Shown piece by piece: positions 21,423 to 32,999 of a stretch of 64,000 nt of DNA. Source of the DNA: Coniella vitis. Lineage: Eukaryota; Ascomycota; Sordariomycetes; Diaporthales; Schizoparmaceae. A program made the position numbers and the translations under genes. The notes beneath the pieces were generated by a model. The model was not told the DNA's origin. It worked only from the letters and a program-made list of their open reading frames with translations, and did not search any database. The stretch lies in NCBI GenBank assembly GCA_011317545.1, contig WUJK01000016.1:1-64000 (forward strand), in the 5' to 3' direction. Position 1 is the stretch's first letter, and each line of letters begins with the position of its first letter.

Positions 21423-23324
21423 TTAATATGACCGTTCCATCCAGCCCATCCTCCGCCACTCCTTCTCCACCTCCCCGGCCAGCTTCCCCAGCCTAGCGGC
21501 CGTCTCCTCTGCAGCATACACTACACTGGCAATCTCGCGCTCCAGCTCGGCCACGGTATCCCACCACGCAATCACCTAGGCGCGATCGTAGTGGCTAACC
21601 CTGCGAAGCCACTTTGTGAGCGCGAGGAGTCCTTCGAGCATATACTCTTCTTCTTCTTCTTCTTTATCCTCCTTCCGGCCTTATTGTGGCCCTGCTGCGC
21701 CTTCTTGGTGACTCTCTCCTCCCGTCCACTCCCGCATCTCCTGCAGTCCTTTACGCAGCCTCTCCGCCACGATGTCCAGGCTCTTGCTATCGTCCGTTAT
21801 GCTCTGCTTAAGGTGGCGCCGCACCTCGTTGGCCTTAGCGCCCGAGAGGAAGCCCAGGCCGTGCTGGGCGGGCAGTTTGAGGGCGTCGGCGACTGCGCGG
21901 GCGCGGATGGCGAGTAATCTCTATGGGAGGTAGTACGTCTTGGGGTGGGTGTTGTGGTTGTTGTTGTCACTATCGCTTCCCACACCACCGTCCTGGTGGT
22001 GGATCAAGCCGGATATGCCACCTCCACCACGCACGTGGCACACAGACGGGTCCGAAACCAAGACACACCGCAGCCTGCCGACGCGGCGCAGGCTCGTCCG
22101 GAGTGCAGCGTCAATATCGCCCAGGTGTAGCGAGTCGGCGTGCATATGCTCAGCCTTGTCCCTCTGCCATCGTGCATCCACCGTCGATAGCTCGACGCTC
22201 ACCAGAAATCCGCCGCCACCGTCGCCGCTCTCGTCCACCAACTGCCCCAACCCGTGCTGGTATCCGTGTGCGTGGGCCCATACCAGCTTGCCCGTAAGGC
22301 CGGCAAGGGCGCGGTCGGTAAGAATCCCACTTGCTGCGTCTTGGACGGTGTCCAGGGGGTGGATGAGGTGGAAGGAGGGCGGGGTCAGCGCCGCGCAGGT
22401 TTCCACGAGGCTTAGTGTTTTATGCTGTGGAGAGGGCGGTGTGTGATAGTGTGCGGATGACGACGACGACGACGATGATGACGATGATGACGCAGAGTAG
22501 GCAGCAGTAAGCAGGCTGATCACGGAACCCAACCCCTTAAGCACCAGCTTGCCCTGTCTCGTGTTAGTAGCATAGTACGACACCAGCCCGACCAGCCATA
22601 CGCCCGCAACGAGAAAAGGCGTATATTTTGCCAGACGCCACGACCGGCGCACAAGGCCGAGAAAGCTAGCGTACTCTCTGGCGAGGGCGAGAGGAACTAT
22701 AAGGAGGCTGACGGTAAGCCGGGCGACGAATATAAGCCATCGGACGGGGGGTGGCCTGTTCTCTGTGTCGTCGAGCTGGGTGGTAGTTGTACTGGTGGAC
22801 TGTGTCTTGGTGGTGGCTGTTGCGCGTCGGTGGCGGTGACGGTGCTCGTCTCTTTTCCTGCCAGTATGTCTTATGTGGGTGTGGGTGTGTGTAGTCTGTC
22901 TCTTATCCCCCTCTTCTGCGCTGCCACCGCTGTCGTCGACGTCGTAGAGGATACTGTGGATTTTCTTGTCGTCTTTTGCTTTCTCTCTGTTTTGTTCTTC
23001 CACGCGCGTCTATGGTGCCGCAGCGGGACGGTGATAGTACGCGCCTTCGGTGCGCGCAGTCTTGGCTTCGATGCCATCCCAGAAGCGGATCGTAGGACGG
23101 CGTGGCTTGGCTGCGCTGGGCTGCGGTGTCTGGTCTTGGTGGTGACGAGAAGAGGAGGCAGCAGATCTCGCGGCTGGGTCTTGGGGTCTGGTCGCTTGCG
23201 ATAGTGGTGACGTAGCAGCCGTAGCGGCAGCAGCAGCATCGCGCTGGTCCTGAGCCCGCTTGAGCTCGAGTGCTAGACGGAGGTAGTACAGGCGGTCGTC
23301 TTGGGTCTCGTCCGGACGCAGCAT
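21423..23324 (-). pseudogene. Membrane protein gene with four in-frame TAG/TAA codons
   Basis: One minus-strand frame of exactly 634 codons runs from ATG 23322-23324 to TAA 21423-21425, interrupted by TAG 23010-23012, TAG 21921-21923, TAA 21681-21683 and TAG 21576-21578. Each is one CpA-to-TpA change from Gln, or from Trp in the last case. The N-terminus is charged (R-L-Y-Y-L-R-L-A-L-E-L-K-R-A) and followed by an Ala/Pro/His-rich linker. Two or three hydrophobic segments lie at about 22745-22500 (L-T-V-S-L-L-I-V-P-L-A-L-A; F-L-V-A-G-V-W-L-V-G-L-V-S-Y-Y). A Ser run (GAC/GAT repeats on plus, about 22457-22490) leads to a soluble domain (H-A-H-G-Y-Q-H-G-L-G-Q-L-V-D-E). A long helical C-terminus is broken by three of the stops. 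No known family is recognised. Three of the four stops lie within 500 bp of the AT block. It is divergent from the gene at 24537. Confidence 0.7.
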
Positions 23325-24536
23325 AATGCTTGTTTGCGTGAATATGGATTTGGATGTGGGCTAAGCTTGGTGGCAGTCTGCTGTGGACACTAGTGAGCGT
23401 GGTGGTTCGTGTCTCGATGCGTGGGTGCGTGGGTGCGTGGAGATGCTTGGAGAAGGAAAAGAGACATGTTCGCGTAGTGCGTGATACTGGCAATCACCAA
23501 CCTCGTGCGTAGTGGCCCACAATCTGACTGGTCGAGTGGCGGGCGTGGCTTGTTGTCGAATAGGTGGTTCATTTGCTGGTCGCGCGTCAAGCATGTTTAC
23601 TTGATCGCGGCCAGATTATGCAAAGCCGCGGACAAGAGACGGGAACAAACAGGAGATGGCGATCTGCCTGTCCATTATGTTATCCTTTCGTTTCTCTTTC
23701 CAGAAAAGAGCGTCGTCCGATGGCAGCATAAGCCTTGGAGGTTCGTAAAGTGGATAGAAGCCCGAGCTGCACACGGGCACGGCGCACACACCAAGAAATA
23801 AAACAAGGAGAAGAAGGGGGCGGCAGATCCATCAGGACGCCATGAAATAGTGCTGATGCCAGTGCGTGACATGTTGATAGTGGAAGGGCAACTGAAATTA
23901 GAAACGAGGCTGGTCGAGAGATAAATCACAAGTAAGGTTGCAGGTTATGGGTAATGCTGTGTGCGGCACGTGAAGGCGGTGGGGTGCCGGTAGGTGCGGC
24001 TAAGGGGGTTAATATAGGGGCTGCTGGGTGCGGGTGCTAGGGTCCTGCTAGGTGCTAGGGACCTGCTAGGTGCTAGGATGCTAGTGCCGGGTGCTTGGTG
24101 CCGAGGGCCAGCCAGCCACGTGCCACGCCACGCTACTGCCAGTCACTTCTAGCCGCTATCACTATTACTGCTGTAGTGGATACCTATCCCGTAGCTGCAG
24201 GCTGGCAGGGTAGCTATAGGGCTGCATCTGCATTTACAGAGCACATCAGCTGCAACTCCAGGCTCTTGTCCACTATCTTTTTAACCGGCCAGCCCGCATA
24301 TGCAGGTCATCCACCACGCCGAGCCACGGTACTATGTATCTTCTTATACTTGAATTCTTTTTTGCTCTCATCGCATCTTTTGGATACGAGTGTCTTTTTA
24401 TTACATTCGGCATTTCCTTATAAATATCATCCGGTCACAATCTTTTCGGTATAACTTGCAGAACCACAACACAACAAGCCACGAAACGCAAACCTCTCCG
24501 TCATCTCTATTCTCCATACCCACACCTTCATTCGCC
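23325..24536. promoter_or_regulatory. Divergent intergenic region with a short minisatellite
   Basis: About 1.2 kb separates two divergent genes. At about 24020-24095 are repeats based on GCTAGGTGCTAGG (CCTGCTAGGTGCTAGGGAC and variants). A pyrimidine-rich stretch precedes ATG 24537. Small frames here have no support. Confidence 0.45.
24020..24095 (+). repeat. GTGCTAGG-type minisatellite
   Basis: A few imperfect copies of a 14-16-bp unit containing TGCTAGGTGCTAGG. It is GC-rich and not RIP-altered. Confidence 0.55.
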
Positions 24537-25624
24537 ATGGCACGACCAGTTGTATATTCTCCCACAGTCCACTTTCCTCCAAAGACACACACCTTCACAC
24601 CACTAACACTCACCAGAGACGCCAGCCTACAAAAGCAGACCTGGTCGCAGCCAACAGAGCCCACCGCGACGCGAACCACCACCTCGAGAACGAGCTCCGC
24701 AAAGCCAACTCGGAACGCCTCTTTGCGCGCGGCGCCATCGCCCTTATGGCGTTCCTCCTGCTCGGGCTTGCCTATCGAGCTCTTTTCAGCGGCCGCGCAT
24801 CGAATCCCACGCCCGAGACATACCAAGACTCTCCGCAGTCTGCCCCGGATACACCTCCCGAGAGCGAGCCACGGAATGAGGAGGAGTCACCAGAGAGGCA
24901 GAAACTGCGCTCTGCACAGAACGCTATCGAAGCCAGGCATAAAGGTATGTTTACTGGATCACCGTCCCCAATCCTCATCCTCTCGACCATCCGCCAGATT
25001 GACTAAACACCCTTACCACCCAAGACAGAACTCATCAGCTCCTTTTGCCGCCTTCACCACGCTCTTGCGATCGATACCAGCGCTATCCACAGCCCTCAGT
25101 CGCTCTACCAGGACCCCTTTGGCATCAGTATCTACGACGCCCACGCACCCGCGCACTGGGAGAAAGTACACATCTCTACTGCAGAGGGCAAGGCGAGATT
25201 GGCGAGTTTGCAGGGTCGAGGGAGTACAGTTATTGTTCCCGCCGAGGCAGACCACAATAGCAAGAATACCCCACCTCTACAAAAGAATGGCATTGGCTGG
25301 GTCCAGAAACAACAACAACCCGCGCCCCCACCACCACAACAAGCAGCAGTCTGGGTCTTCACCGTTAACGAGCCTGCACTAGCCCTGACAATCCGCAACA
25401 AAGTCACGCACGTCTCGGCTGCTGCGAACTGGGTCTCGGTGCAGCAGAACAGACTGTTGGCGCAGAGCGGTGCAGATCCTGGGAGTCCTGACCCGGACGA
25501 GGCGGGAGATCGTGCGTTGCGTGTTATGCAGACGGCCGAGATTCTGTCTGACCCCAAGACGAGGGGGGTGTACGATGGTACCTTTGTCAGGGCCTTGGGC
25601 ATAGCCGTGCTGAAGAAGGGGTAG
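24537..25624 (+). pseudogene. Single-TM protein with J-domain-like C-terminus, one frameshift, one intron
   Basis: ATG 24537 starts exon 1. At 24631-24634 an AAAA run breaks the frame: one more A would join the N-terminal reading to a clearly coding helical segment (A-D-L-V-A-A-N-R-A-H-R-D-A-N-H-H-L). That segment leads into a membrane helix (A-I-A-L-M-A-F-L-L-L-G-L-A-Y-R-A-L-F, about 24736-24790). The intron is 24945-25028 (GTATGT...GACAG, 84 bp), and exon 2 ends at TAG 25622-25624. With the extra A the message is exactly 335 codons. The C-terminal part contains A-E-I-L-S-D-P-K-T-R-G-V-Y-D, very like the end of a DnaJ J-domain (helix IV), but I see no H-P-D. It could therefore not stimulate Hsp70 normally. 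The run-length change may be a real mutation or an assembly error, so the gene may be intact. Confidence 0.65.
24945..25028 (+). other. Spliceosomal intron of the 24537 gene
   Basis: Donor GTATGT, acceptor CCCAAGACAG, with a GACTAAAC branch-like sequence about 20 bp upstream of the acceptor. It has in-frame stops, and removal joins H-K to E-L-I-S-S in phase. Confidence 0.75.
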
Positions 25625-26265
25625 GCTGTAAGTGGTCGAGGTCGGGATGGGAGTCAAAATGAGGAAGATGGGTGGACGTGGTTGGAGGGAATTTGCTTAT
25701 GATGGTGGTCCTCGCCGCTGATGAGACGGCTTGAGAATACGGATAGAGCTGGCTAAAATGGCGGTACGGATTTGAGATGTGTTCTGTCTGTCTGAACAAA
25801 CAATTCAAAGATATGTGTGTACATTGAACGTGGATGTTATTTTAGTCTTGTAGAAACACATACAGAGAGGGTAAAGGAAGTAGAGGATGAGTAAACAAGA
25901 AATATAACAGCAAAGCTGTTGCTTCGACAAAACGCGGTGGTTTTCAAACGAGGTGTTTACAAAGCATATCTGATATGAGACTTGACATCCCTAGCACGTG
26001 CATAGGAGATTTTGGAAAATAGCCGGCATCTTATGAGAAGATCAAGGACATGAATGAAAAAGTGAATTTGGACTAAGATTTAAAAGCACTACGGAAGCAG
26101 TGTTTGTAACAGACAATTATGTCCAAGGCAGATCTTCATTCACTTCTTGTGATATTTACAAAAATTAGGTCTGCTTACCATGCCCTTTCGCCCGGGTTAG
26201 GGTCAATGCCGTTGTTACCATGATTACTTATCCGCTTTGCTGGCATAAGTTTTGCAGACATCGTC
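25625..26265. other. 3' flank, no gene seen
   Basis: About 640 bp of moderate GC after the 24537 gene. It contains TGTGTGTACATT and AATAAA-like A-rich stretches that could serve polyadenylation. No coding frame or repeat is recognised. Confidence 0.4.
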
Positions 26266-26432
26266 CTAATCTATATACTATAGCTTAGTATCCACAAAGT
26301 CCGGTTAAGGCGTTAGTGCATATAACCAAAACGGCCCGTAAAACCTATAGCAGCCCTAACTAATTGTTAATAGCGCTACCTATATTAGCTGTAAATTGCA
26401 ATATTTATATATACTTAACTATTAGTACGTTT
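26266..26432 (+). repeat. Dispersed ~165-bp repeat, copy 1
   Basis: Shares CTATATACTATAGCTTAGTA, AAAGTCCGGTTAAG, AAACGGCCCGTAAAA and TAAATTGCAATATTTATATA with 45085-45250 in the same orientation. This copy is less mutated (CACAAAGTCCGG versus TATAAAGTCCGG). It marks the edge of the AT block. It could be an LTR or transposon end; the two copies flank about 18.7 kb that includes elements 2 and 3. Confidence 0.7.
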
Positions 26433-26437
26433 CTGGG

Positions 26438-26570
26438 CTACCTTTCCAAGCTACCTTTCCAAGCTACCTTTCCAAGCTACCTTTCCAAGCTACCTTTCTA
26501 AGCTACCTTTCCAAGCTACCTTTCTAAGCTACCTTTCTAAGCCACTTTTCTAAGCTACCCTTCTAGCTAC
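26438..26570 (+). repeat. 13-bp minisatellite CTACCTTTCCAAG
   Basis: About nine to ten copies, with transitions (CC to TC) accumulating towards the right, i.e. into the AT block. Confidence 0.85.
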
Positions 26571-26616
26571 CCTTATACCTACCCTTTTACTTACTTTTCT
26601 CGCTACCTTTCTAAAA

Positions 26617-26618
26617 AA

Positions 26619-26705
<87 letters not shown>

Positions 26706-26990
26706 AGAAATAAAGAAATAAAGAGAAAGTTATAAATATATTATATATATATTATCGAAATTAATATAATTTAAATTATACCTATATAATATATAATTTA
26801 GCTTTATAATATATAATATTTATTATTATCACTTTAAAAGCTAAATATAGCTTAGTATTATTATATAAGCTTTATATAAAAGAATAAAAGAATAAAAGAA
26901 TAAAAGAATAAAAAAATAAAAAAATAAAAAAATAAAAAAATAAAAAAATAAAAAAATAAAAGAATAAAAAATAAAAAATAAAGAATAAAG
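26617..26990 (+). repeat. AT microsatellites (TAAA)n and (AAAAGAAT)-type
   Basis: A (TAAA)n run of about 90 bp at 26617-26705, then AT-rich spacer, then AAAAGAATA/AAAAAAATA repeats at about 26880-26990. They resemble the larger arrays at 43155-43440 and 44279-44560. Element 2 seems to have inserted into one continuous low-complexity region. Confidence 0.8.
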
Positions 26991-27141
26991 ATATAAAATA
27001 TTATATATAATATATATTATAGAATTTAACCTATAAATAAAGTTTATAAAAGTACTATTTATTATTATAATATATTATAAGAAAAGAAAGGTATAAATAT
27101 AAATTATATTATATTATAATATAAAGAAACTATAAATATAT

Positions 27142-27611
27142 TATAATAATCCTTGCCTAAATCCCTAATTCTGGAAGTACCTATAAGTTATATATTAGCA
27201 GGTAGGGAAGTATTACCTTTAAGTCTCTATACGTTATCGAGTAATATTAAGTATTATAAGTAATTAAAAGGGATTACCCTATTATATAAAATAATACTTA
27301 GATTTATAACTAAAGATTATAAGAAAACTATCTAATATTAAGCTATAAACTCCTATTCTTATATTATTCTATTATTTCCTATTTATAATAAGTATAAATC
27401 CTTAGATTACCTAGAGCGATAGGAGTATTAGCTTATTTAGATTATTATCGCTCTAATTATCTTAGTTATTAAGGTAATCTAACCCTAACCCTAATTATAC
27501 TACTTTATATTCTTATATAAGAGATCCTTATCGGTCCGTTAAAGTTCCGATTTACTAGTATATAGTTATATTAGCCTATTCCTATAACCTATATAACCGT
27601 AGGTTATAATA
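27142..27611 (-). repeat. Element 2 3' LTR
   Basis: 470 bp, the same length as its partner. CCCTAA pair at 27483-27494. It is preceded internally by the complement of the purine tract (TTATCTCCCTTCT at 27612). Confidence 0.9.
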
Positions 27612-27711
27612 TTATCTCCCTTCTATCGGTCTTTATCCCTAAAGACCTATAGTATTTCTATAAATAATTCTACTTAATATTCTTACTCCGGATTATACCT
27701 TCCTAATTCGT

Positions 27712-28358
27712 TATATCTATAGGTATTTAGAAATTATATTCGAAGAAAACCGAGTAATATAACCGTCTTTATCTTTCTATTAAAACTTTTAGTTTTAAGA
27801 TAATACCTTATTCTCTTTATACTTCTAAAGGGTAATTATATTATATAATAGATAATATTTCGCGCTATTCTATATATATAAAGCGAGGAAAACGATATAA
27901 TAGGAATAGTATTCCTATAAATACTTATAAATCCTAATTATAATAGTTTTCCTTATTAATATACTAACTCTATATAGTTTCTTATATTTTATCGGAGGAG
28001 AAGAAACTTCGTATATAGGAGGCTAATATATATAAGGAGCTTTATAAGGCTTATCGTAAAGCGGGGGAGGCGCTTTCTCGCTTAGAGTATCTTTATATTT
28101 AGTATAAGTTTCTAGTAAAGAGGAGTACGAAGCTAGTAAATACGGGATTAGAATTACTTAATATTTAGGAGGAGTAGGAAGCTAAGTCCGGCGTAAATAT
28201 AGCTATTTCCGCGGAATCTAAAGCTATTACCGAATTATAAGAGTTTAGTAGTTTTAAGGTAATAGACTTTAGTACCTTCCTAGAGTTTATAGATTTATCT
28301 ATATCTAATTTCTTCGGCTTAAGGCCTTTTACTATTAGTAGTTTATAACTCTAATTTT
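27712..28358 (+). pseudogene. Element 2 antisense coiled-coil frame
   Basis: Plus strand, antisense to pol. The readable part from about 27990 is rich in Glu, Lys and Leu (K-E-L-Y-K-A-Y-R-K-A-G-E-A-L-S-R-L). It ends in a conserved-looking tail (F-F-G-L-R-P-F-T-I-S-S-L, TAA near 28348). Stops at 28011 and a few later positions are TAG/TAA from Gln. It is closely related to the frame in element 4 and more distantly to elements 1 and 3. Confidence 0.6.
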
Positions 28359-28435
28359 CTTAGAGTTATTACTAGGGGTCCTTAATAAGGGTCTAGTTAT
28401 TCCTATAAGTAGCTATTATAGTTAAAGATATAAGT

Positions 28436-28507
28436 AATCTTATAGCTTAATAGTTAGAGCTCCTAGTTTCTTATTAGGAGGTCCGGGGTTCGATTCCCTA
28501 TAATACC
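28436..28507 (+). tRNA. tRNA-Arg(UCU)-like relic in element 2
   Basis: A 72-nt cloverleaf-like sequence with D-arm TAGCTTAATAGTTAGAGC, anticodon stem CCTAG/TTAGG around the loop TTTCTTA (anticodon TCT), and an intact B box GGTTCGATTCC. The T stem (CGGGG/CCCTA) and acceptor stem (AATCTTA/TAATACC) are partly unpaired. Most mismatches are repaired if C-to-T or G-to-A changes are undone. It is antisense to the host element. It is probably not a working tRNA. Confidence 0.7.
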
Positions 28508-28539
28508 TTCTCTATCTAAAGCTATAATAGCTTTTTATT

Positions 28540-31500
28540 TTCGTATTTTTTAATAAGGTTTAGGTATACGTTCTTTAGTAGTTCCTAAGTATTTTCCGAA
28601 TTATCGTAATTTTTCTATTTAATAAGGTATTATTTTCCGCATCCGCGTTTATATAAGTCGAGAATCTTTTTAACTTTATATTATACTTACTCTAGTTCGA
28701 TAATATCTATATTATACGAGAGTTCTATATCTACTAATGCTAATTCTAGAAGTAAAATATAGAAGACTAGGTATAGATATATATATAGGATTTCGAGTTT
28801 ATAGTTAATTAGTAAAATTTATTATATAATTTTATAAGGTCCGAGTTTTTTATAATCGAGTTTATCGTTAGGTTTAATAGTTTTAATATTTTTATAGTTA
28901 AGGTAGATTTTATCTCCCTTTTATAAGATTAATCCCTTAATCTTTTTCTAATTAGTATATTTCGTTATTTATTCTTTAATATCCTAAAGTATATATCGAG
29001 TATCTTTATATAATTACTTAATTCTTTTAATATATTAGTCTACCGTTTTTATATTTCTACCTAATAGTATTTCGTAGTATATTATAAGGTTATATTTATA
29101 GAGTAGGAAGAATAGCAATTTTCCTATACTTATCGTATCTACGATATTATAAGCGAATTATATAGTTAGCAAAAGTTTAACCTAATTATCTTATTCGTAG
29201 TTAATATAATATTATAGATATTATTCTATAATCTAATTAATATATTCTATTTATCCGTTTATTTAAGGATAAAATACTATAGATATACGTTATATCGTTC
29301 CGAGGTATTTAGTAAGTAAGATCTAGAATTTTAATACGAACTTTCTATTTCTATCTAATATAATTTCCTAAGGTATTCCGTAATTAGCGATAATAATACG
29401 GAGGAATATATATACGAGTTCTTCTATAATACTACTTTCTTTATATAATAGGAAGTATATATACTTACTTAGTCTATAAACTATTATTAAGATATTATTA
29501 TATTATACCTAAATTAAAGGTTCTTATAAGAGGGGTAGTTTAATAATAAAGTCTAGATTAATAGATAACTAAATAATCGTAGGTACTAGTAGAGGTTATA
29601 ATAATCCGTAAGGTTTATATTATTCTATCTTATTCCGTTTATATATATCGTAGTTATTAATAATATCTATAACTCGTTTCTTAAGGTTTAATAGATTCTA
29701 ATAGTATTAGATCCTTTTATAAGTTACTCTAATTCCTTAATATCTATATATTAATACGCTATAGATACTTTTAATATAATCGTTTTATTCTAATATTATT
29801 ATACTATCGAGGTTAGGTATTTCTCCTTTAATATATAGTATTACGTTAAATTCCTTAGTAATAAATAATAGAGTAAGGTTACCTTCCGAATCTTCCTTAA
29901 AGATTATTATAATATCTTAGTCTTTATTATTACTATCCTTATAATCTAATCGTCTACTAAGAGTATTTATTTATTTATTTTCTTTACCTTTATATTAGAT
30001 AATCTTAAAGTCGAATTCTAATAGAAATTCGTATTATCTAACTTACCGTTTATTAAGCTACTTTATTAAGGTAAATACCTAGAGGTTTTTATAATCCGTA
30101 TATATAAGAATTTATTATTTTACGCCGATAAGGTAATATCGCTATTCCCTAAAGGCTTCTACTATTATTATAAGTTCTTAATCGGGCGTTTTATAGTTAA
30201 GTTCTAGTCCGTTTAGCTTTTTATTAAAGTTACTAATTATCCGTAGTTATCCTTTATCGTCTTATTATCCGAGTTATCTACCGAATATATAATCCGATAT
30301 ATTTATCTCGATCTCGAAAACTTTATCTTAGTTTATTTCGATTAGGATTAGTTTTAATATAACGGCGTCCTTAATTATACTAAAGGCTTTCTATATCTAT
30401 TCGTTCTAATTAAAGGTAATATCCTTTTTCGTAAGTTTTATAAATAATATTATAATATTATTATAATTCTTAATAAATTATCGGTAGAAGTTAATATAGC
30501 CTAAGAAGGCTTTAATATCCTTAATATTCTAAGGTATAGGCTAATCCTTAACTACTTATACTTTATCTTTCTATATTTATATATACCCTAGTATAATAGT
30601 ATATCTAAGGTAGTTAACTTCTTAAGTATTCTAGTTATATTTAATAGGTTCTTATTATAACCTGGTCCCTCGTAGCATTATATATACGGTTAGAAGGAAT
30701 AATTAGATAGAGATTCTAATTATTAGTTAATCTTTTATAAGGTCTATATAGTATAGCGGTACCTTCCAACGCTTATTATTATAGTTCTATTAAAATCTTA
30801 TTATTTTAAAGGATTTATAGGATTATTATAACGTACTTCTAGTATTCCTCGAATATCTTTAAGTAAATAAGGATATTATCTAGGTAAGCGATTATAAAAT
30901 AGTCGAGGTATTTATATAAGATAAAGTTTACTATTTCCTAGAATAATATAGGGGCGTTAGTAAGTCCGAATAATATAATAAGATATTCGATATATCTATA
31001 GCGTATTCTAAACGCTATTTTCTATTCTTCTCTAGGTTTAATACGAATATATATATATCCTTCTTTAAGGTCGAGGGCTATAAACTATTAGGCTCCTCTA
31101 AGTTTATCTCTAAGTTCTCTAAAGAAAGGTAAGGGGTATTAATTCTTAATTATAATATCGTTAAGTTACCGATAGTTAACGTATAGTTATAGTTTACCGT
31201 TTTTCTTTAGTATAAATAGAATTAGGTATCCTATTAGTAAATAGGAGGGTTTAATATAGCCTTTCTTAAGATTTTCGTTAATATATTCTCTAAGTATTTT
31301 AAGTTTATCCTTATCTAATCCGTAGATAGGAAAGAACTTTAGTTATTCTCCTTCCTTAAATAGGATTTCGTAGTTATATAAGCTATACTCTAGTAAGCTA
31401 TTATCGAATTTTCCCTAAAATAGTTTTATAAACTTCCGATACTCTTCTAATATACCGGAAAGGTCTTTAAATATATCTTCGTCTTATATAGTTACTATTA

Positions 31501-32395
31501 TAAGGAGATATCGTTATATATACTTAACTCCTTCTTAAACTTACTACGATAATATATCCTATTATCTATAGAATCCTATTATATTATATCCTAATCTACT
31601 ATATCCCTTATTCTATTAGGTATTAACTATTACTAGATCCTTTTCTATAAATTATTAAGGTTTATCGTATCCTAGGGTAGTTATTATCTTAGCTCTTCTC
31701 GATTTAGAGGTATATATAAATTCGTTTAAGCCCTTATTATCTAGGTATCGCTTAATAACTAAATCCGATCCTATAGCTTTAATTATAACTATTTCTTAGG
31801 TATCCGCTTTATCCTATAAAATATAGCTATTAGTTTAATCGATTCGAGGATTTTCCTTTTTTAACTATAATATACCTAAAATTAGCTTATATTATACGGT
31901 ATCTATAATATCGAAGTTTATTAATATCGTATATCTATAGATTATAATTAATAATTAATTAGATTCTATATCGATAATACCTTAGCTATAAGCGACTTTT
32001 ATACCTTTTATAATACTAAGTTTATAGGGTTTTATCTTCTTCTTCTAAGGTATCCGTTTTCTATTAATAACGCTCAGGGATATAAAGTTTCCTTATACTC
32101 TATTATCTAGGAGTATTATATAGTATTTATCGTTAATTTATACTACGATTTTTAAATATTTATATATTAAGCTATTTATTATATAAAGGGACTTTATTAT
32201 AAATCCTAATCGCTTATTATCCCTTATAAGCGATCCTTACCTTTTAGGTTTTACTATTCTTACTATACTTTATAAGCTACTATCTATACTAGGTTCTTAG
32301 CTTATTATATTCCGTATTATATATATACTATAGCCTATCGCTATAAGCGCGCTTAATTTTCTTCTTCGGTATATAGAATCTATACTCCGGGCTAA
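28540..32395 (-). pseudogene. Element 2 degraded pol
   Basis: Read on minus: chromodomain at about 28680-28565, integrase and RNase H between about 29950 and 28700, RT box Y-L-D-N at 30875-30886 (second Asp to Asn by G-to-A), and protease near 32093-32112 with D-S-G-A reduced to D-N-R-V. It is cut at 32395 by element 3, and the Gag part resumes at 39977. Confidence 0.85.
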
Positions 32396-32400
32396 TTATC

Positions 32401-32856
32401 TGTTATAACCTATAAATATACAGGTTATAGGAATAGGCCAGCGCAACTATATACTAGCAAATCGGAACCTTAATAAACCGATAGGGATCTCTTATATAAG
32501 GAATACGGATAATATAATTAGGGTTAGGGTAAAGCCTATAAGAGATTACTATTACCTATCGGATAGTTAATAGGTAACTATAGGTATTAATAGGCTTAGA
32601 TAGGCTATATATTAATAAATAGAATAACGGAAGGATATAAGGACGATAGATTTCCTAGCTATTAGATAGTTTTCCTTATAATCTTTAGTTATAAATCTAA
32701 GTATTATTTTATATAATAGGGTAATCCCTCTTAATTACTTATAATACTTAATATTGCTCGATAATATACGAAGACTTAAAGGTAATACTTCCCTACCTAC
32801 TAATATATAACTTATAGGTATTTCCAGAATCCGGGATTTAGGTAAGGATTATTATA
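32401..32856 (+). repeat. Element 3 5' LTR
   Basis: 456 bp, with TTAGGG pair at 32518-32529. The mid-LTR differs from element 1's, which marks a separate subfamily. Confidence 0.92.
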
Positions 32857-32999
32857 TTTTTATAACTCTTATTTAGGACGGTCTATATATACCTCTTAGA
32901 TAATATTAACTATAATAATAGCTCCTTAAACTCCTACCCTATCTACCTTAAGCGAAGGACGTTACTAGGTTATAACTTAGGAAGATATAATATACTAAT

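Noticed and set aside
22830..23239. Frames on both strands over 22.8-23.2 kb as separate genes
   Set aside because: The 634-codon minus frame explains the region. The others have no continuity beyond it.
24390..25382. 330-codon plus frame starting at 24390
   Set aside because: After the A run it is the wrong frame (Arg/Pro/Ser-rich, no features). The TM and coiled-coil reading and the intron at 24945 support the alternative model.
28436..28507. Functional host tRNA gene
   Set aside because: Acceptor and T stems are unpaired in all copies, and it always sits inside the same retrotransposon position.
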